From positions 124,001 to 188,000 of the forward strand of contig JACKII010000005.1 of the NCBI GenBank assembly GCA_020638555.1: a stretch of 64,000 nucleotides of DNA. The letters are read 5' to 3'. The notes beneath the pieces are model-generated. The model searched no databases. It was given only the letters and a program-made list of their open reading frames with translations, and was not told the DNA's origin. Shown piece after piece: positions 60,973-64,000 of this stretch. Each line of letters starts with the position of its first letter. Positions within the stretch are counted from its first letter, which is position 1. This DNA comes from Alphaproteobacteria bacterium. GTDB taxonomy: Bacteria; Pseudomonadota; Alphaproteobacteria; Bin95. The position numbers and the translations under genes were made by a program.

Positions 60973-62376
60973 TCACCGCCATTCCGGCGCATGCGCACCC
61001 GGCGGCACGGTCGGGGTGGCCCAGTGTCCCGGCGTGGCGCTCAACTCGGCCGCCGGCTTCACGCCGGTCATGTGGCCGAAGGCGGTGGCGCCATAATCCT
61101 CGATCAGGTCGCCGATGGCCGCGAGCGTCATGTCGTCGGCGCCCATGGCATCCTGCTTGCCGAGCGACTGCAGCCAGCGCCCGGTCCGCGCCAGCGACAC
61201 CCGCGCCAGCCACGAGCCGCCCTCCTGCGCCTGCCGCAGCCGGCCCATGATCGCGCCCAGCGCCATCAGATAGCCGCTGGCATGGTCCAGCGCCTGGCAG
61301 GGCAGGTGTTTCATGCCGTCCTTGCCGACCGCCACGCCGCCCGCATGGCCGATGCCGGAACAGGTCTGCACGATCGAATCGAAGCCGCGCCGCGCCGCCC
61401 ACGGCCCCTGGTGGCCGAAGGCCGAGAGCGAGACATAGACGATGCCCGGCCGGATCGCCGCCAGATGCTCCGGCCCCAGGCCGCGCGCCGCCAGCGTGCC
61501 GGGGCGATAGCCCTGGGCGAACACGTCGGCGTCGGCCGCCAGCGCCTTCAGCCGTTCCACCTGATCCGCCTTGCGCAGGTCCAGATAGGCACTGCGCTTG
61601 CCGCGGTTCGCGTCGATCACCAGCGGCATCACATGGGCCAGATGCGCCGCCGTGACCTGGAGCACGTCCGCGCCGTGCTCGGCGAGCGTGCGGCCGCAGA
61701 CCGGCCCGGCGATGACCTTGGTCAGGTCCAGCACCCGCAGCCCCTCCAGCGGCCGGGCGCCCACCGGCGGCAGCGGCCGCGGCGGCGCCTCACCGATCTT
61801 CTCCAGGATCAGCACCGGTTGCGCGTCCAGCGCCGCCGCCTGCGGGTGGGCGGCCCATTCGTCTTCGGAGCGCATGCGTCCGACCGGCAGCCGGTTCGCC
61901 GCCAGCAGGTCCTCGACCGCCTGCGCCGCCATGCCGTCGAACACGCGCTGCACGCCCTCGCGCGAATAGGCGCAGTGCAGCAGTTCGGCCACGGCCATGC
62001 GGTGGGCCGGATAGTTGGCGTGCACCTGCACCCAGCCGCCGTCTCCGCACTTGTAGAAGCCGTGGATCGAATCGAAGAAATCCCGGGTCGGCTTGCCGTC
62101 CAGGCGCACATATTGTTCCGAGCGGAACGCCGCCGCCGCGTGGCGCATGCTCACCGCCACGTCCTGGGCCGGCCCGCCCCGCGCCCGGTGCAGTTCCGCC
62201 GCCGCCAGACCGGTGGCCGCAATCGCCGCCTGCGCCTGCACGCCCACCTTGTAGAGGCCCGGCAGCGCCGGCTCGTCGCCGGTCAGCACCACCCGGTCGA
62301 GCGCGTCGGCTGCGCCGCCGGCCAAATCCCAAAGGCGTTCCAGTTCGCCGGCCGCCGCCGTGCTGTCGGTTTTCAT
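60973..62376 (-). CDS. Class III CoA-transferase with permuted halves
   Basis: A 467-residue CaiB/BaiF protein whose order is reversed. The normal family start (GLRVLDLTKVIAGPVCGRTL then AEHGADVLQV) appears only at about residue 215. The first 200 residues instead resemble the family's C-terminal half (DGGWVQVHANYPAHRM, AVEDLLAANRLPVGRMRSE, PVLILEKIGEAPPRP). A final stretch DHASGYLMALGAIMGRLRQ carries the expected catalytic aspartate region. Fusion of halves in this order is known in one bacterial/fungal branch of the family. The acyl substrate is unknown. It is divergent from hldD with a 167-base spacer. Confidence 0.8.
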   Translation of the reverse strand: MKTDSTAAAGELERLWDLAGGAADALDRVVLTGDEPALPGLYKVGVQAQAAIAATGLAAAELHRARGGPAQDVAVSMRHAAAAFRSEQYVRLDGKPTRDFFDSIHGFYKCGDGGWVQVHANYPAHRMAVAELLHCAYSREGVQRVFDGMAAQAVEDLLAANRLPVGRMRSEDEWAAHPQAAALDAQPVLILEKIGEAPPRPLPPVGARPLEGLRVLDLTKVIAGPVCGRTLAEHGADVLQVTAAHLAHVMPLVIDANRGKRSAYLDLRKADQVERLKALAADADVFAQGYRPGTLAARGLGPEHLAAIRPGIVYVSLSAFGHQGPWAARRGFDSIVQTCSGIGHAGGVAVGKDGMKHLPCQALDHASGYLMALGAIMGRLRQAQEGGSWLARVSLARTGRWLQSLGKQDAMGADDMTLAAIGDLIEDYGATAFGHMTGVKPAAELSATPGHWATPTVPPGAHAPEWR

Positions 62377-62543
62377 CCGCCGAAAATCTCCTTGGCCCGG
62401 TGCACCGGTTCGTCCCGCGCGCGCCCGTTCAGCGGCGAACCCTGGGACGCCATCGACTATAGGCCCAACGGCGAAGCGTGACTATGTTGCAGGCAACGCC
62501 CCCGGCGCCCTGCGGCGCTGGCTTCCCGCATTCGGAGTGCCCC

Positions 62544-63524
62544 ATGATCCTGGTTACCGGCGGCGCCGGCTTTATCGGCTCGAATCTGGTCGCGGCCTTG
62601 CGGGAGAGCGGGGCCGAGCCGGTCACCGTCTGCGACTGGCTGGGCTGCGACGAGAAATGGCGCAACCTCGCCCATCACCTGGTCGACGACGTGGTGGCGC
62701 CGGAGGCGCTGGCCGACTGGCTGCCGCGGCAGCCCCTCTCGGCCGTGCTGCATATGGGCGCGATCTCGTCGACCACGGTCCGCGACGGCGATGCGGTGGT
62801 GCGCCAGAATTTCCAGACCTCGCGCCTGCTCTGGGACTATTGCGCCGAGCGGCAGATCCCGCTGGTCTACGCCTCGTCGGCGGCCACCTATGGCGACGGC
62901 AGCGCCGGCTTCGACGACGACGACGGCGCCGAGGCGCTGGCCCGCCTGCGGCCGCTGAACCTCTATGGCTGGTCCAAGCTGTGGTTCGACCGCTGGGCGG
63001 TGGACCAGCGCGACCGCGGCCGGCCGCAGCCGCCCTTCTGGGCCGGGCTCAAATTCTTCAACGTCTATGGCCCGAACGAGTATCACAAGGGCGACATGCA
63101 GAGCATCGTCGCCAAGAACCACGCCCCCGTCGCCGCCGGCGAGACGGTAAAGCTGTTCCAGTCCCACCGGCCGGACTATGCCGACGGCGGCCAGTTGCGC
63201 GACTTCGTCTATGTGGCCGACTGCGCCGACGTCGCCCTCTGGCTGCTGCGCGCCCGGCCGCGAAGCGGCCTCTACAATGTCGGCACCGGCCAGGCCCGCA
63301 GCTTCCGCGCCCTGGTGGAGGCGCTGGCAGCCGCCTGCGATCGGCCGCCCCGGATCGAATTCGTGCCGATGCCGGAAGGGCTGCGCCCGCGCTACCAGTA
63401 TTTCACCGAGGCGCGCATGGACCGCCTCGCCGCAGCCGGTTACAACCAACCGTTCCGGTCGATCGAGGACGGCGTCGGCGACTATGTCGCCCGTTTCCTC
63501 AGCCAGACCGACCCGTACCGCTAG
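62544..63524 (+). CDS. hldD: ADP-L-glycero-D-manno-heptose 6-epimerase
   Basis: A 326-residue SDR-type epimerase: ILVTGGAGFIGSNLVAALRESG, CDWLGCDEKWRNLAHH typical of HldD, catalytic YASSAATYGDG and LYGWSK (YxxxK), LKFFNVYGPNEYHKGDMQSIV, and DFVYVADCADV. It makes the heptose form used in the lipopolysaccharide inner core. ATG 62544 is chosen at the family start; a longer frame of 22 codons is non-homologous. The heptose kinase gene hldE follows 119 bases later. Confidence 0.94.
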   Translation: MILVTGGAGFIGSNLVAALRESGAEPVTVCDWLGCDEKWRNLAHHLVDDVVAPEALADWLPRQPLSAVLHMGAISSTTVRDGDAVVRQNFQTSRLLWDYCAERQIPLVYASSAATYGDGSAGFDDDDGAEALARLRPLNLYGWSKLWFDRWAVDQRDRGRPQPPFWAGLKFFNVYGPNEYHKGDMQSIVAKNHAPVAAGETVKLFQSHRPDYADGGQLRDFVYVADCADVALWLLRARPRSGLYNVGTGQARSFRALVEALAAACDRPPRIEFVPMPEGLRPRYQYFTEARMDRLAAAGYNQPFRSIEDGVGDYVARFLSQTDPYR

Positions 63525-63643
63525 AGCAGTTTCCGTTCGCCTTGGCGCACGGCGCCTGCTCCAGCCATTGGATTTTACGCCATTACCCGAGTCGCACAGT
63601 GATTCCATTGTGCTTGAAATTGCTCTAGGCCCCAGGGAGGCCG

Positions 63644-64000
63644 ATGCCCACAGTGACCGCCCCAATGGACTTTCTCGACCGCCTGCCCGCCTTCGCCAAG
63701 GCCCGCGTCCTCGTCATCGGCGACGTGATGCTGGACCGCTATGTCTCCGGCCATATCGAGCGCATCTCGCCGGAAGCGCCGGTGCCGGTGCTGCGCCACG
63801 ACGCGACGCGCCAGATGCTGGGCGGCGCCGGCAATGTCGCCGCCAACATCGCCGCGCTCGGCGGCAAGGTCGACCTCGTCTGTCTGATCGGCCAGGACGC
63901 CGATGGCGAGGCGGTGCGCGCCGTGCTGGCGGAATGGGGCGTGAATGCGAGCGGTCTCGTCGCTTCCGCGGAGCGGCCGACCAGCGTCAAGACCCGCTTC
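63644..64000 (+). CDS. hldE: Heptose-7-phosphate kinase (bifunctional HldE), N-terminal part (runs off the right edge)
   Basis: The first 119 codons are visible. The ribokinase-fold start is RVLVIGDVMLDRYVSGHIERISPEAPVPVLRHDATRQMLGGAGNVAANIAALG, the typical HldE kinase opening. It phosphorylates D-glycero-D-manno-heptose 7-phosphate; the nucleotidyltransferase half, if present, would be outside the window. AGGGAGG lies 3 bases before ATG 63644; an ATG at 63665 (DFLDRL) is the alternative. Together with hldD it supplies ADP-heptose for lipopolysaccharide. Confidence 0.92.
   Translation, partial: MPTVTAPMDFLDRLPAFAKARVLVIGDVMLDRYVSGHIERISPEAPVPVLRHDATRQMLGGAGNVAANIAALGGKVDLVCLIGQDADGEAVRAVLAEWGVNASGLVASAERPTSVKTRF

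Overview
The window is GC-rich, dense, chromosomal DNA that reads as an alphaproteobacterium, probably a free-living Rhodospirillales-like lineage. I infer this from the gene content: a MucR/Ros regulator, an olsB-olsA ornithine-lipid pair, the miaB-phoH-ybeY-corC-lnt block, an EipB/DUF1849 protein, a plant-type glutamate-cysteine ligase, and rnd next to aspS. I found no rRNA, tRNA, prophage, insertion sequence or CRISPR array. One gene runs off each end: nirB on the left and hldE on the right.

Layout. 1-7.8 kb is a nitrate-assimilation locus on the minus strand: nasT-nasS, then a regulatory leader, then nrtA-nrtB-nrtC/D and nirB. The leader has a consensus sigma-54 promoter, two hairpins with A1/G4 hexaloops, and an intrinsic terminator that overlaps the second hairpin. 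This is the architecture expected for NasT (ANTAR) antitermination. 7.9-19.4 kb holds a luciferase-like oxidoreductase, a MaoC hydratase, RNase D, two small envelope proteins, AspRS, a frame-disrupted SPOR-type lipoprotein, an EipB-like protein, a glutaredoxin-DinB gene with an in-frame TGA, a thiolase and a TusA-like protein. 19.5-29.3 kb holds mucR, olsBA, the miaB block (with phoH and ybeY fused in one frame), a ribbon-helix-helix protein and rpmB. 29.5-43 kb is mainly single metabolic genes: a ThDP enzyme, mtgA, an M81 peptidase, an aminotransferase, a crotonase, CoA-transferases, SufE and a NifU-like scaffold, a CobW GTPase divergent from hisI, and a truncated haemoglobin with a PAS protein. 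43-54.6 kb includes a methyltransferase, ubiA, rsmE, gshA, a ligase-MmgE/PrpD pair, a polysaccharide deacetylase, argC, an SDR and a thioesterase. 54.8-59.7 kb is a GldA/GldF/GldG-like ABC operon with a DUF4340 protein. The right end has a phosphoesterase, a permuted CoA-transferase and heptose synthesis genes (hldD, hldE).

Most striking point: a gene at 17049-17810 encodes a glutaredoxin-like domain joined to a DinB domain. In it, the first cysteine of the redox motif is replaced by TGA, giving U-T-S-C in an otherwise intact frame with a hairpin just downstream. It is a candidate selenoprotein; a point mutation or base error is the main alternative.

The intergenic spaces carry three families of structured repeats. 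Family A is a compound of three successive hairpins. All seven copies lie in the same orientation downstream of plus-strand genes. Family B is a palindrome of about 100 bp with arms reading CTTCATCCCGAGTAG. Family C is an inverted repeat with 12-bp perfect arms. These repeats account for most of the longer non-coding gaps.
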